Source: Streptomyces sp. ST2-7A
GTDB lineage: Bacteria > Actinomycetota > Actinomycetes > Streptomycetales > Streptomycetaceae
DNA length: 64,000 nucleotides
Direction of reading: 5' to 3'
NCBI RefSeq assembly: GCF_021390475.1
Contig: NZ_JAJUWS010000034.1
Span: forward strand, 1 to 64,000
The position numbers were made by a program, and so were the translations under genes. The notes under the pieces are model-generated. The model saw only the letters and a program-made list of their open reading frames with translations. It had not been told where the DNA came from and searched no databases. Positions 16,347-25,071 of this stretch are shown here, one piece after another (positions within the stretch are counted from its first letter, which is position 1; each line of letters begins with the position of its first letter).

Positions 16347-17266
16347 GACTTTACGGCGCCCGAGAGCAGGTCCAGACTCCAGAACCGCTGGATCACCAGG
16401 AACAGCGCGATCAGCGGCAGGATCGCCAGCAATGACCCCGTGATGACCAGGGTGTACAGCGCCGGGGCACTGGCCCCCTGGTTGAGGAGTGTGAACAACC
16501 CCAACGTGATGGGGAACTTCTCGTCGTCGCTGAGCATGATGTACGGCAACAGGAAGTTGTTCCAGATCGCCACGAACTGGAACAGGAAGACCGTCACCAG
16601 ACCGGGCAGCATCATCGGCAACCCGATCGAACGGAAGATCCGCCACTCCCCGGAGCCGTCGATCCGACCGGACTCCACCACGTCGCGGGGCACGGCCGCC
16701 GCCGCGTAGATGCGCGCCAGGTAGATGCCGTAGGGCGAGAGGATCACCGGCAGCAGCACCGACCACCGGGTGCCCGCCATGTCGACCTGTGCCAGCAGCA
16801 GGTACTGCGGCACCGCCAGGATCACCGGCGGCATCAGTACCCCGGCCAGCAGGATGTTGAAGATCGACTCCCGGCCCCGGAAGCGGTACATCGCCAGCGC
16901 GTACCCCGCTAGCGCCGAGACCGCGGTGGACAGCAGGGCGCCCACACCGGCGTACAGCACGGAGTTGCCCATCCAGGCCCAGTAGACGCCGTCCCGGTAG
17001 GCCGACAGGTCGGAGATGTTCCCCCACAGGCCGGTGCCGGGCAGGAAGGTGAAGGTGGAGAACAGTTCCCGGCCCGCCTTGGTGGAGGCGACCAGCACCC
17101 AGGCCACCGGGATCAGGCAGTACAGGGCGCCCAGCAGCAGCACGGCCGTGGGCAGCAGCGCGATCCGGCGCGGTCGGCGGCCGGCCGGCGGTCCGTTCCG
17201 GGCGGAACGGTCGCCGGGCGGCGGGGTGCCGGCGGCGACGGTGGGGGCGGGGGCACCGACGCTCAT
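16343..17266 (-). CDS. ABC sugar transporter permease (MalG-like)
   Basis: Inner-membrane permease of 307 residues of the CUT1 carbohydrate ABC family, with six hydrophobic segments. The EAA-loop-like motif VVESGRIDGSGEWRIFRSIGLP near residue 205 contacts the ATPase. The Pro/Gly-rich N-terminus is cytoplasmic. Both ends overlap neighbours by 4 nt (ATGA junctions), so expression is tightly coupled to the first permease and to the regulator. The locus contains no ATPase gene. In Streptomyces such importers commonly share the MsiK ATPase encoded elsewhere, and the same is assumed here. Confidence 0.88.
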   Translation of the reverse strand: MSVGAPAPTVAAGTPPPGDRSARNGPPAGRRPRRIALLPTAVLLLGALYCLIPVAWVLVASTKAGRELFSTFTFLPGTGLWGNISDLSAYRDGVYWAWMGNSVLYAGVGALLSTAVSALAGYALAMYRFRGRESIFNILLAGVLMPPVILAVPQYLLLAQVDMAGTRWSVLLPVILSPYGIYLARIYAAAAVPRDVVESGRIDGSGEWRIFRSIGLPMMLPGLVTVFLFQFVAIWNNFLLPYIMLSDDEKFPITLGLFTLLNQGASAPALYTLVITGSLLAILPLIALFLVIQRFWSLDLLSGAVKS

Positions 17267-18255
17267 CGCGACTCCTCCTGTCGGGTGCGGGAATTGGCCA
17301 GACGCAGGAACCCGAAGGACAGCACCAGGGTGACCAGCGCGATGATCACCGCCGTGGCGGCGGCGGAGTGGATGTTCCCCCGCACGAAGGCGTCCTGGTA
17401 GACCTTCATCAGCGGACTCCAGGTGGTGGACAGGTTGTTGGTGAGCGGTCGCAGCGTGGTCGGCTCGTTGAACACCTGCAGGGTGGCGATGACCGAGAAG
17501 AAGAAGGTCAGCACCAGGGACGGTGCCACCATGGGGATCTTGATGCGCCAGGCGATCTGCCGCTGCGAGCAGCCGTCCAGCCGGGCGGCCTCGTAGATCT
17601 CCGGCGGGATGGCCCGCAACGCGGTGTAGATGACGATCATGTTGAAGCCGGTGCCGCCCCACACCGCGATGTTGGACAGCGCGATGAACAGCGCCCCGCC
17701 GCCGAGCAGGTCGGGCTGGGGCAGCCCCAGGCGGTCCAGCACGAAGTGCAGCGGGCTGACCGAGGGCAGGTACAGGAAGCCCCACAGCAGTGCCGCGATC
17801 ACGCCCGGCACCGCGTAGGGCAGGAAGATCGTCAGGCGCGCGAAGTGCCGTCCGGCGACCCGGTCGGCGTCCAGCATCAGGGCGAAGAGCAGGGCCAGGC
17901 CGAGCATGGTGGGGACCACGATCATGCCGTAGCCCAGCACCCGCAGCGCGCCGGCCAGCAGTTCGGAGTCGCCCAGGGCGGCGGTGTAGTTCGACAGTCC
18001 GGCCCATACCTCGCGTCGTGCGCCGGAACCCAGCCCCAGGCCCTGGACCTCGACCCTGCGGAAGCTCAGCCACACCGCGTAGCCGATGGGCAGGGCGAAG
18101 AAGGCCAGGAAGAGCAGGACCGCCGGCAGCATGAAGACGTAGGGCGCGCGGCGGGGGTCGCCCGCCCGGGCCCCCCGGACGCGGCGCGTCCGGGGGGCGG
18201 AGGCCGCCGCCGAATCGGTGGCGGGGGAGTGGGGGGTTTTCACCGGGGTGCTCAC
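17263..18255 (-). CDS. ABC sugar transporter permease (MalF-like)
   Basis: A 330-residue CUT1-family permease with an N-terminal basic cytoplasmic segment (residues 1-36), six hydrophobic spans and the EAA motif IYEAARLDGCSQRQIAWRIKIP near residue 225. It pairs with the MalG-like permease to import oligosaccharides delivered by the binding lipoprotein encoded upstream. Its GTG start overlaps the lipoprotein stop (GTGA) and its stop overlaps the next start (ATGA). Substrate assignment to galacto-oligosaccharides rests on the linked GH42 and GH53 genes. Confidence 0.88.
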   Translation of the reverse strand: MSTPVKTPHSPATDSAAASAPRTRRVRGARAGDPRRAPYVFMLPAVLLFLAFFALPIGYAVWLSFRRVEVQGLGLGSGARREVWAGLSNYTAALGDSELLAGALRVLGYGMIVVPTMLGLALLFALMLDADRVAGRHFARLTIFLPYAVPGVIAALLWGFLYLPSVSPLHFVLDRLGLPQPDLLGGGALFIALSNIAVWGGTGFNMIVIYTALRAIPPEIYEAARLDGCSQRQIAWRIKIPMVAPSLVLTFFFSVIATLQVFNEPTTLRPLTNNLSTTWSPLMKVYQDAFVRGNIHSAAATAVIIALVTLVLSFGFLRLANSRTRQEESR

Positions 18256-19568
18256 CGCGAGACCTGGAAGCCCTGGCGCTCGAGGTCGGCGACGGTGGCG
18301 TTCTGCGTCTCGGCCAGCGCCGCGCCGAAGTCGGAGCGGGCGGAGGCCGCCGAGCCGAAGGCGTCGTTGAAGGTGCTGTACGCCACGTTGACGTTCGGAC
18401 CCCAGGCGGCCGGAGCGGTGCCCTCGGCCACGCCGGCGGCGATCTCGTAGAAGTCGGGCTGGTTGGCGAAGAAGGCCGGCGGCTCGGAGAGGGCCTCACC
18501 GGTCTGCGCGGCGGTCGCGGCCGGGTAGATGCCGCCCTCGCGGACCATGGTGGCCAGTGCCTCGGGGTCGGTGTTGATCCAGGCGGCGAACTCGGCGGCG
18601 GCCTCCGCGTGGTCGGAGTCGTTGGTCACGGCGGTGGTGGAGCCGCCCCAGCTGCCGGTCGCGTTCTCCCCGGCCTCCCACTGCGGGAGGGGCGCCATCG
18701 CCCACTGTTCGGCGGTGTCCTCGGCGGAGGAGGCCAGCACGCCCGGCGCCCAGACCGCGCTCACCCAGGCGATCTGCTCGCCGGTGTTCAGCGCCTGGTT
18801 CCAGGCAGGGGTGTACATGGGCTCGTTGTGGATCACGTCCTCGGCGACCAGTTCGCCCCAGAACTCGGCGACGCGACTGGTGGCCTCGTCGTCGATGGCG
18901 ACCTTCCAGCTCTCGCCCTCGGTGGTCCACCACTGCGCCCCCGCCTGCTGGGCGAGGCCGGCGAACAGGCCCGCGTCCTGGGCGGAGAAGGTGGTCAGGT
19001 AGCGGTCGGAGTCGGCGTCGCGCAGCGCGCGGGCGGTGTCGGCGAACTCGTCCCAGGTGGTCGGCACCTCGAGGTCGTACTCCTCGAAGAGGTCGTGGCG
19101 GTAGTAGAACATCAGCGGGCCGGAGTCCTGCGGGATCGCGTAGAGCGCGTCGGTGCCCAGGGTGACCTGCTGCCACAGCCCCTCGGCGAAGGCGTCCTCG
19201 GTGCCGGTGCCCTCCAGGTGGTCGGAGATGTCGGCCAGCACGTCGTTGCTGATCAGGGTCGGCAGCGCCTGGTACTCGGCCTGCACCAGGTCGGGGGCCT
19301 CGCCGGCCTGCGCCGCGGTGACCACGCGGGTCACCAGGTCGTCGCCGCCGGCCTGGTTCTTCACCACGACCCGCACGTCGGGGTTGGCCTCGTTCCACAA
19401 CTCCACGGCCTGCTCCAGCCCCGGCGCCCAGGCCCAGTACTCCAGGGTGATCGGGCCGGACGAGTCCGAGGAGGAGCCCCCGTTCCCCCCGGAGTCGCCC
19501 CCGCAGCCGGTGAGGGCCGCGGTCGAGACGAGGGCGGCGGTGCATACCGCGACGGTGCGGTGGTTCAT
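18252..19568 (-). CDS. Sugar-binding lipoprotein of the ABC importer
   Basis: A 438-residue extracytoplasmic solute-binding protein. It has a lipoprotein signal peptide with lipobox ALTGC (Cys near residue 22), a Gly/Ser/Asp-rich linker, then a family-1 binding domain beginning ITLEYWAWAPGLEQAVELWNEANPDVRV. Aromatic residues in the binding cleft are suggested by AGAQWWTTEGESW and FYYRHDLFEEY. The ATG at 19568 has GGGAGGA 5 nt upstream. It heads a four-gene operon driven by a promoter with a perfect TTGACA box, with operators between the promoter and the start codon. Confidence 0.9.
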   Translation of the reverse strand: MNHRTVAVCTAALVSTAALTGCGGDSGGNGGSSSDSSGPITLEYWAWAPGLEQAVELWNEANPDVRVVVKNQAGGDDLVTRVVTAAQAGEAPDLVQAEYQALPTLISNDVLADISDHLEGTGTEDAFAEGLWQQVTLGTDALYAIPQDSGPLMFYYRHDLFEEYDLEVPTTWDEFADTARALRDADSDRYLTTFSAQDAGLFAGLAQQAGAQWWTTEGESWKVAIDDEATSRVAEFWGELVAEDVIHNEPMYTPAWNQALNTGEQIAWVSAVWAPGVLASSAEDTAEQWAMAPLPQWEAGENATGSWGGSTTAVTNDSDHAEAAAEFAAWINTDPEALATMVREGGIYPAATAAQTGEALSEPPAFFANQPDFYEIAAGVAEGTAPAAWGPNVNVAYSTFNDAFGSAASARSDFGAALAETQNATVADLERQGFQVSR

Positions 19569-19588
19569 GAATCCTCCCGGGGAAGGGG

Positions 19589-19651
19589 CTGTGATCGTTC
19601 ACAGCTGGCTGTGAGCGTTCACAGTAGAGAAACGCTCCCGACACTTGTCAA
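19589..19651 (-). promoter_or_regulatory. Promoter and twin operators of the galactan ABC operon
   Basis: On the minus strand TTGACA (19651-19646) and TCTACT (19628-19623), spaced 17 nt, form a good vegetative promoter. Two near-identical 16-bp palindromes follow: CTGTGAGCGTTCACAG (19609-19624), touching the -10 box, and CTGTGATCGTTCACAG (19589-19604). They are 20 bp apart centre to centre, so they sit on the same face of the helix. This layout suits repression by the LacI protein of the operon. Confidence 0.82.
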
Positions 19652-19697
19652 TGGTTGTTGCTGTGCGGTTATCTTGAGTTCTGTTAGTGAGGACGGG

Positions 19698-19713
19698 CCG
19701 TGCACGTTCACAA
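19698..19713 (+). promoter_or_regulatory. Third operator, before the GH42 gene
   Basis: CCGTGCACGTTCACAA shares 12 of 16 positions with the 19609-19624 operator. It lies 72 bp before the GH42 start, suggesting the same LacI protein controls the divergent enzyme genes. No clear -35/-10 pair was identified for the plus strand. Confidence 0.6.
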
Positions 19714-19784
19714 CCGGGGGGTCACCTCCGGGGTGGGGATCGGACGGCGACCGCCCCGCCGGTACGAGATCGGGAGAACCTTTC

Positions 19785-21842
19785 ATGCGGGATGTCGCAC
19801 CCCCGGGCCTGCGCGGGCTCGCCTACGGCGGGGACTACAACCCCGAGCAGTGGCCGGAGGAGGTATGGGCCGAGGACGTGGCACTGATGCGCGAGGCCGG
19901 GGTCACCATGGTCAGCCTCGGCATCTTCTCCTGGGCCCGGATCGAGCCCCGCCCCGGCGAGTACGACTTCGGCTGGCTGGACCGGATCATCGACCTCCTG
20001 CACGAGGGGGGCGTCCGGGTGGACCTGGCCACCCCCACCGTGGTGCCCCCGGCCTGGTTCTACCGCGAGCACCCCGACGCCCTGCCGGTCACCCGCGAGG
20101 GCGTCCGGCTGTCCTTCGGCTCGCGCGGCGCCATCTGCCACAGCCACCCGGCCTACCGGGAGGCCGCCGCGCGGATCACCCGGGCGCTGGGCGAGCGGTA
20201 CGGACACCACCCCGCCGTGGCCATGTGGCACGTCCACAACGAGTACGGCGTCCCGGTCCTGGAGTGCTACTGCGACGTCTCGGCGGTCGACTTCCGCCGC
20301 TGGCTCCGCGAGCGGTACACCACCCTCGACGCCCTCAACGCCGCCTGGGGCACCACCTTCTGGGGCCAGTTGTACGGTGACTGGGAGGAGATCCAACCGC
20401 CCCGGCTCACCCCGACGGTCTGCAACCCGGCCCACCGCCTGGACTTCGCCCGCTTCGCCTCGGACAGCGCACTGACCAACTTCCGCGCCGAGCGGGACCT
20501 GCTGCGCGACCTGTCCCCCGGTATCCCGGTGACCACCAACTTCATGGTCTCCCCGACCCAGTGCGACACCCTCGACTACTGGGCCTGGGGCCGCGAGGTG
20601 GACATCGTCACCAACGACCACTACCTGGTGGCCGAGGACGAGCGGAACCACATCAACCTGTCGATGGCCGCCGACCTCTCCCGGGCGGTCGCCGGCGGAA
20701 GCCCCTGGCTGCTGCTCGAGCACTCCACCAGCGGCGTCAACTGGCAGCGCCGGGGCATCGCCAAACGCCCCGGTGAGATGGCCCGCAACAGCCTCGCCCA
20801 CGTGGCCCGCGGTTCCGAGGGCGCGATGTTCTTCCAGTGGCGGGCCTCCCGACGCGGAGCCGAGAAGTACCACTCCGCGATGGTCCCGCACGCCGGCACC
20901 GACAGCCGGATCTGGCGCGAGGTCGTCGAACTCGGCTCGCACCTCGAGGCGTTGGCCGGCATCCGGGGCAGCCGGACCGAGGCCGACGTGGCGATGGTCT
21001 GGGACTGGCAGTCCTGGTGGGCGCAGAAGCTGGAATGGCGGCCCAGCGAGGAGTTGGACACCCGCGAGCGCGCCGAGGCCTGGTACGCCGCGCTGTTCGA
21101 CCGACACCTCACGGTGGACTTCGTCGAACCCGGCACCGACCTCGACCCGCAGCGGTACCCCCTGGTGGTGGTCCCCGCCCTGTACCTCGCGGAGGAGAAG
21201 GCCGGTCACGCCCTGCACCGCTACGTCTCGGCGGGCGGCACCCTGGTGGTCTCCTACTTCTCCGGGATCGTGGACGCGAACGACGCCGTCCACCCCGGCC
21301 CCCACCCCGGCGCGCTGCGCGAGGTGCTGGGCCTGACGGTGGAGGAGTTCCAGCCGCTGCACGCCGACCGTCGGGTGCGGCTGGAGCCGGTGGCCGACGT
21401 GCCCGGCGACGCCGCCACCCGACCCGGCGCGGCACTGACCGGCGAGGTGTGGGCCGAGACGGTGATTCCGCGCGGCGCCGAACCGGTGTGGACCTACGCC
21501 GACGGACCCGCCGCCGGGTCCCCCGCCGTCACCCGGCACCGCCTGGGGGAGGGCACCGCCTGGTACGTCTCCACCCGGGTGGACGCCGAAGGGCTGGACG
21601 CGGTGCTGGCCGCCGCCGGCGCGGACGCCGGCCTGCCCGACCGCTCGGCGCTCCCCGCCGACCTGGAGGTGGTGCGTCGGGTGGGGGAGAACGGGACCCA
21701 CGTCTTCGCGATCAACCACGCCGACACCGAGGCCCCGCTGGAACTGCCCGGCCCCGGTACCGACCTGCTGCGCGACGAGCGGGTCGAGGCCTCGGGGGCG
21801 ACGGTGCCGGCCGGCTCCGTGCGGGTCGTCCGGCTGGACTGA
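19785..21842 (+). CDS. ganA: GH42 beta-galactosidase
   Basis: A 685-residue family 42 glycoside hydrolase without a signal peptide, so intracellular; it would cleave galacto-oligosaccharides imported by the adjacent ABC system. Family hallmarks are the N-terminal GGDYNPEQWPEEVWAEDV, the acid/base glutamate in WHVHNEYGVP and the nucleophile glutamate in LLLEHSTSGVNWQ. Length fits the family (TIM barrel, trimerisation domain, small beta domain). The ATG at 19785 follows a GGGAG site. The pairing with a GH53 endo-galactanase, a CUT1 importer and a LacI regulator mirrors the gan locus of Bacillus, hence the suggested symbol. Confidence 0.92.
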   Translation: MRDVAPPGLRGLAYGGDYNPEQWPEEVWAEDVALMREAGVTMVSLGIFSWARIEPRPGEYDFGWLDRIIDLLHEGGVRVDLATPTVVPPAWFYREHPDALPVTREGVRLSFGSRGAICHSHPAYREAAARITRALGERYGHHPAVAMWHVHNEYGVPVLECYCDVSAVDFRRWLRERYTTLDALNAAWGTTFWGQLYGDWEEIQPPRLTPTVCNPAHRLDFARFASDSALTNFRAERDLLRDLSPGIPVTTNFMVSPTQCDTLDYWAWGREVDIVTNDHYLVAEDERNHINLSMAADLSRAVAGGSPWLLLEHSTSGVNWQRRGIAKRPGEMARNSLAHVARGSEGAMFFQWRASRRGAEKYHSAMVPHAGTDSRIWREVVELGSHLEALAGIRGSRTEADVAMVWDWQSWWAQKLEWRPSEELDTRERAEAWYAALFDRHLTVDFVEPGTDLDPQRYPLVVVPALYLAEEKAGHALHRYVSAGGTLVVSYFSGIVDANDAVHPGPHPGALREVLGLTVEEFQPLHADRRVRLEPVADVPGDAATRPGAALTGEVWAETVIPRGAEPVWTYADGPAAGSPAVTRHRLGEGTAWYVSTRVDAEGLDAVLAAAGADAGLPDRSALPADLEVVRRVGENGTHVFAINHADTEAPLELPGPGTDLLRDERVEASGATVPAGSVRVVRLD

Positions 21843-21903
21843 GGCCGGCCGGTTCGGCGGACGGGGAGCCCCGGCCCGTCCGGTGACGCGATCCCTCTCG
21901 AAT

Positions 21904-21917
21904 GTCATGGGCATGAC
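21904..21917. promoter_or_regulatory. Palindrome between GH42 and GH53 genes
   Basis: GTCATG-GG-CATGAC is a perfect 6-bp inverted repeat within the 220-bp spacer before the GH53 gene. It may be a separate operator or part of its promoter. It does not resemble the CTGTGA-type operators. Confidence 0.3.
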
Positions 21918-22063
21918 CTGCGGAGCCGGCCCGGGGACACCCACCCGGCGTGTTCCTCCCGCCCACCCGGCCCCGTGAAGGCGATTTCCTTCCTCCCCCT
22001 CACCCCACGGGCCGCCCCCGACCCCCTCGGTGACCACCGAGCGGACGACCGAAAGGACATGTG

Positions 22064-23206
22064 ATGCGACGACGCACCGCACTGCGGCTGGGCGCCGCGG
22101 GCCTGGCAGCCCCCGCCCTGGCCGCCCACCTTCCCGGTACCGCCCTCGGCGCGCCCGGCGCCCCCGGCGTGCCGGCCCGACCCGCCCGACGTCTCGACGT
22201 CCGGGGCGTGGACATCTCCTCGCTCGCCAAGAGCGAGGACCTGGGCGGCGTCTACCGGGAGGCCAACGGCCGTCCGGGGGACCCGGTGGAGATCCTGCGC
22301 CGCGGCGGTTCCAACTGGGCCCGGCTGAAGGTGTGGGTCAACCCCGCCGACGGCTACAACACCAAGGAGCACGTGCTGCGGATCGCCCACCGCACGCACG
22401 CCGCCGGGATGCGGCTGTTGGTGGACTTCCACTACTCCGACACCTGGGCCGACCCCGGCAAGCAGTTCAAGCCGGCGGCCTGGGCGAACCTCGACTTCCC
22501 CGGCCTGCGGGAGGCCGTCCGCGCGCACACCACGGATGTCCTGGGTGCCCTGGTGGACCAGGGCACCCCCGCCGCGATGGTCCAGATCGGCAACGAACTC
22601 AACGGCGGGATGCTCTGGCCCGACGGCTCCTACGAGAACTGGCCCCGGTTGGCCGAACTCCTCACCGCCGGTGCCGAGGCGGCCCGTGCCGCCACCCCCG
22701 GTATCCGGATCGCCCTGCACCTGGCCGACGGCGGTGACAACGGCCTGTACCGCTGGTGGTTCGACAACGCGGTGCGGTACGGGGTGCCGTTCGACGTCAT
22801 CGCCTTCTCCTTCTACGGGTACTGGCACGGCACCCTCGCCGAGCTCTCCCACAACATGAACGACATCAGCGCCCGTTACGACCGCGAGGTGATGGTGGTG
22901 GAGACCGCCTACCCCTTCCGTCTGGGCAGCGACGACGACCACGAGGACATCATCGACCTGCCGTCCGAACTGGTGGACGGCTACCCCGCGACCCCGCAGG
23001 GCCAGGTCGCCTGGATGCGCGACATCTGCGCCACGGTGGCCGCGGTCCCGAACAGGAGAGGGCTGGGCGTCTTCTACTGGGAGCCCACCTGGATCGCGGT
23101 GCCGGGCAACGGCTGGGACCCGGACGACCCGTCCTCGGGCAACGCCTGGGAGAACCAGGCGTGGTTCGACTACTCCGGGCGCGCGCTGCCCGCCGTGCGC
23201 TGGTGA
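22064..23206 (+). CDS. ganB: GH53 arabinogalactan endo-beta-1,4-galactanase
   Basis: A secreted family 53 endo-galactanase of about 380 residues that cuts beta-1,4-galactan (pectin side chains) into oligosaccharides for the adjacent importer. The N-terminus MRRRTALRLGAAGLAAPALA is a probable Tat signal ending near GAPGAPG. Family motifs include VDFHYSDTWADPGKQ, the acid/base Glu in QIGNELNGGMLWP, and the nucleophile Glu in VMVVETAYPF. GAAAGGA precedes the ATG at 22064; a GTG at 22061 is the alternative. No carbohydrate-binding module is seen. A strong hairpin follows. Confidence 0.92.
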   Translation: MRRRTALRLGAAGLAAPALAAHLPGTALGAPGAPGVPARPARRLDVRGVDISSLAKSEDLGGVYREANGRPGDPVEILRRGGSNWARLKVWVNPADGYNTKEHVLRIAHRTHAAGMRLLVDFHYSDTWADPGKQFKPAAWANLDFPGLREAVRAHTTDVLGALVDQGTPAAMVQIGNELNGGMLWPDGSYENWPRLAELLTAGAEAARAATPGIRIALHLADGGDNGLYRWWFDNAVRYGVPFDVIAFSFYGYWHGTLAELSHNMNDISARYDREVMVVETAYPFRLGSDDDHEDIIDLPSELVDGYPATPQGQVAWMRDICATVAAVPNRRGLGVFYWEPTWIAVPGNGWDPDDPSSGNAWENQAWFDYSGRALPAVRW

Positions 23207-23269
23207 CCCCGGCGCGCCGGTGATCCGGTGCCGGTGACCCCGGTGGGCACCGTGCGTGCCGCACCAGGG

Positions 23270-23310
23270 GGCCGGCCGTCGTACCCCTCGAGGGGGTACG
23301 ACGGCCGGCC
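23270..23310. terminator. Bidirectional terminator between GH53 and ectD
   Basis: GGCCGGCCGTCGTACCCC pairs with its complement across a TCGA loop (23270-23310), an 18-bp stem with one bulged G. It separates the convergent galactanase gene and ectoine operon. Confidence 0.8.
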
Positions 23311-23388
23311 GCCGATCCGGTCACCATCGGGTCCTCGGCGCTCCCGGTGCCGGGACCCCCGACGGTGGTCCCGCGGTACCCGATGGGC

Positions 23389-24288
23389 TCAGCGCACGGG
23401 GGTGAAGTCCCGGGCGCCGATGAACTCGGGGCGCCGGATCGGGGCCGCGAAGGGTTCGACCGCCTCGTTCTCCACGCTGTTGAAGACGATGAAGACGTTG
23501 CTGCGCGGGTACGGGGTGATGTTGTCCCCCGAACCGTGCATGCAGTTGCAGTCGAACCACACGGCCGACCCCGGCTGCCCGGTGAACAGTCGGATGCCGT
23601 GATCAGCGGCCAGCTCGGTCAGCGCCTCGTCCGAGGGTGTGCCCGCGTCCTGCATCTGCAGGGACTTCTTGTAGTTGTCCTTCGGAGTGGCGCCGGAGCA
23701 GCCGAGGAAGGTCTTGTGCGACCCCGGCATGATCATCAGGCCGCCGTTGGTGGCGAAGTTCTCGGTCAACGCGATCGAGACCGAGACCGTGCGCATGGCG
23801 GGCAGCCCGTCCTCGGCGTGCCAGGTCTCGAAGTCCGAGTGCCAGTAGAAGCCGCTCGCCCCGAAACCGGGCTTGACGTTGATCCGCGATTGGTGGACGT
23901 AGACGTCCGAGCCCAGGATCTGCCGTGCGCGCCCCACCACCCGCGGGTCGCGGACCAGCTTCGCGAAGACCTCGCTGAGCCGGTGGACCTCGAAGACCGA
24001 GCGGATCTCCTGCGTCTGCGGCTCCACCACGGCGCGCTCGTCGGCGCGGATCGCCGGGTCGGAGACCAGGCGATCCAACTCCGCCTTGTACGCGCCGACC
24101 TCCTCGGGCTCGATCAGCCGGTCCACCGAGAGGAAGCCGTCCCGCTCGAAGCCCTCCAGGTCGCCGGTGGAGATCGGTCCCTCGGCGTTCGGGGAGGACC
24201 ACACGACCGGGTCCTGCCGGGGGATCATCTCCTCGGTGGCCCCCCGGGTCGGGTACCGGTCGGCGGTGCGGGCTGGTGCAGTGGTCAT
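23389..24288 (-). CDS. ectD: Ectoine hydroxylase
   Basis: Fe(II)/2-oxoglutarate dioxygenase of 299 residues that converts ectoine to 5-hydroxyectoine, a cytosolic compatible solute. Iron ligands are visible as the HxD pair in FYWHSDFETWH and the distal His in CNCMHGSGDN; the EctD signature SRINVKPGFGASGFYWHSDF is complete. Its ATG overlaps the ectC stop (ATGA), so the two are co-translated. It is the last gene of the ectABCD order and ends before a hairpin shared with the convergent GH53 gene. Confidence 0.95.
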   Translation of the reverse strand: MTTAPARTADRYPTRGATEEMIPRQDPVVWSSPNAEGPISTGDLEGFERDGFLSVDRLIEPEEVGAYKAELDRLVSDPAIRADERAVVEPQTQEIRSVFEVHRLSEVFAKLVRDPRVVGRARQILGSDVYVHQSRINVKPGFGASGFYWHSDFETWHAEDGLPAMRTVSVSIALTENFATNGGLMIMPGSHKTFLGCSGATPKDNYKKSLQMQDAGTPSDEALTELAADHGIRLFTGQPGSAVWFDCNCMHGSGDNITPYPRSNVFIVFNSVENEAVEPFAAPIRRPEFIGARDFTPVR

Positions 24289-24695
24289 GATGCTGCCTCC
24301 TCCGGTTCGGTGATCAGGGGGTACACCCCGTTCTCGTCGTGGTCCTCCCGTCCGGTGACAGGGGGGTTGAACACGCACAGGACACGGAAGTCCGTCTTGG
24401 GACGCAGGGTGTGCTTCTCGTGGCCGTCCAGCAGGTACATCGTGCCGGGGCGGATCCAGTGCTTCTCGCCGGTCTCGTCGTTGGTCAGTTCGGCCTCGCC
24501 CTCCACGCAGAAGACCGCCTCGACGTGGTTGGCGTACCACATCGAGGTCTCGGTGCCCGCGTAGAGCACGGTCTCGTGGAAGGAGAAACCGACACGCTCC
24601 CCGGCCAGGATCAGGCGTTTGCTCCGCCAGGTCCCGGAGGCCGACTCCACGTCGCGATCGGTGCCCTCGATATCACTGATGGAACGGACAATCAC
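24285..24695 (-). CDS. ectC: L-ectoine synthase
   Basis: A 136-residue cupin enzyme that cyclises N-gamma-acetyl-diaminobutyrate to ectoine. The sequence runs MIVRSISDIEGTDRDVESAS at the start and contains the cupin region VLYAGTETSMWYANHVEAVFCVEGEAEL and PGTMYLLDGHEKHTL, as in characterised EctC proteins. Length is typical. The start is a GTG with GAGAGG upstream. It is separated from ectB by an unusually long 376-bp spacer, so it may have its own promoter. Confidence 0.95.
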   Translation of the reverse strand: MIVRSISDIEGTDRDVESASGTWRSKRLILAGERVGFSFHETVLYAGTETSMWYANHVEAVFCVEGEAELTNDETGEKHWIRPGTMYLLDGHEKHTLRPKTDFRVLCVFNPPVTGREDHDENGVYPLITEPEEAAS

Positions 24696-25071
24696 GGTGT
24701 CGGTGTACCTCTCTGTATGTCCTGTCGCCCTCGGGCGACGGCCGGAGTCCCGGTCCCGCGCTCCGCGCGGTGGCCGGGTCCGGTCGATGACCGTCGGCCG
24801 GGTCCTTCCGACCGACGGCGCCGGCGGTGCGAACCGCCGGACGTTGCGGTGGTCGCCGACCGGGGTGTGAAGCCCGCTCGGCCATCGGGGGGCGGGATCC
24901 CGACGGAGTCGGTTCGTCGCCCCGACACGGGGTGCGGAACGCGCGCCCGGGGGTCGGACCGGCGACCAGCGCCGATTCCGACCCCGCTGTGGGACGCGTA
25001 CCCGGGTACCCGCACTTCACGCGCGCCGACCCCGGAAGGTGGGGGCACACCGGGGGGGCGCGCCGGTGGTC
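24696..25071 (-). other. Non-coding spacer inside the ectoine operon
   Basis: This 376-bp GC-rich gap splits ectB from ectC. It holds several short inverted repeats (for example GTCGCCC/GGGCGAC around 24724-24739 and GTACCCGGGTAC around 25000). A 125-codon open frame on the minus strand has no ribosome site and an implausible composition. A processing site, attenuator or internal promoter is possible; nothing decisive is seen. Confidence 0.5.

Noticed and set aside
16343..19568. A cellobiose (ceb) locus
   Set aside because: Regulator and transporter resemble CebR/CebEFG in layout, but the linked enzymes are GH42 and GH53 and the operators are CTGTGA-type, so galactan is the better call.
24673..25050. 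A 125-codon frame in the ectB-ectC spacer
   Set aside because: Pro/Arg/Gly/Ser-rich without ribosome site or recognisable fold, and overlaps the ectC start; treated as non-coding.
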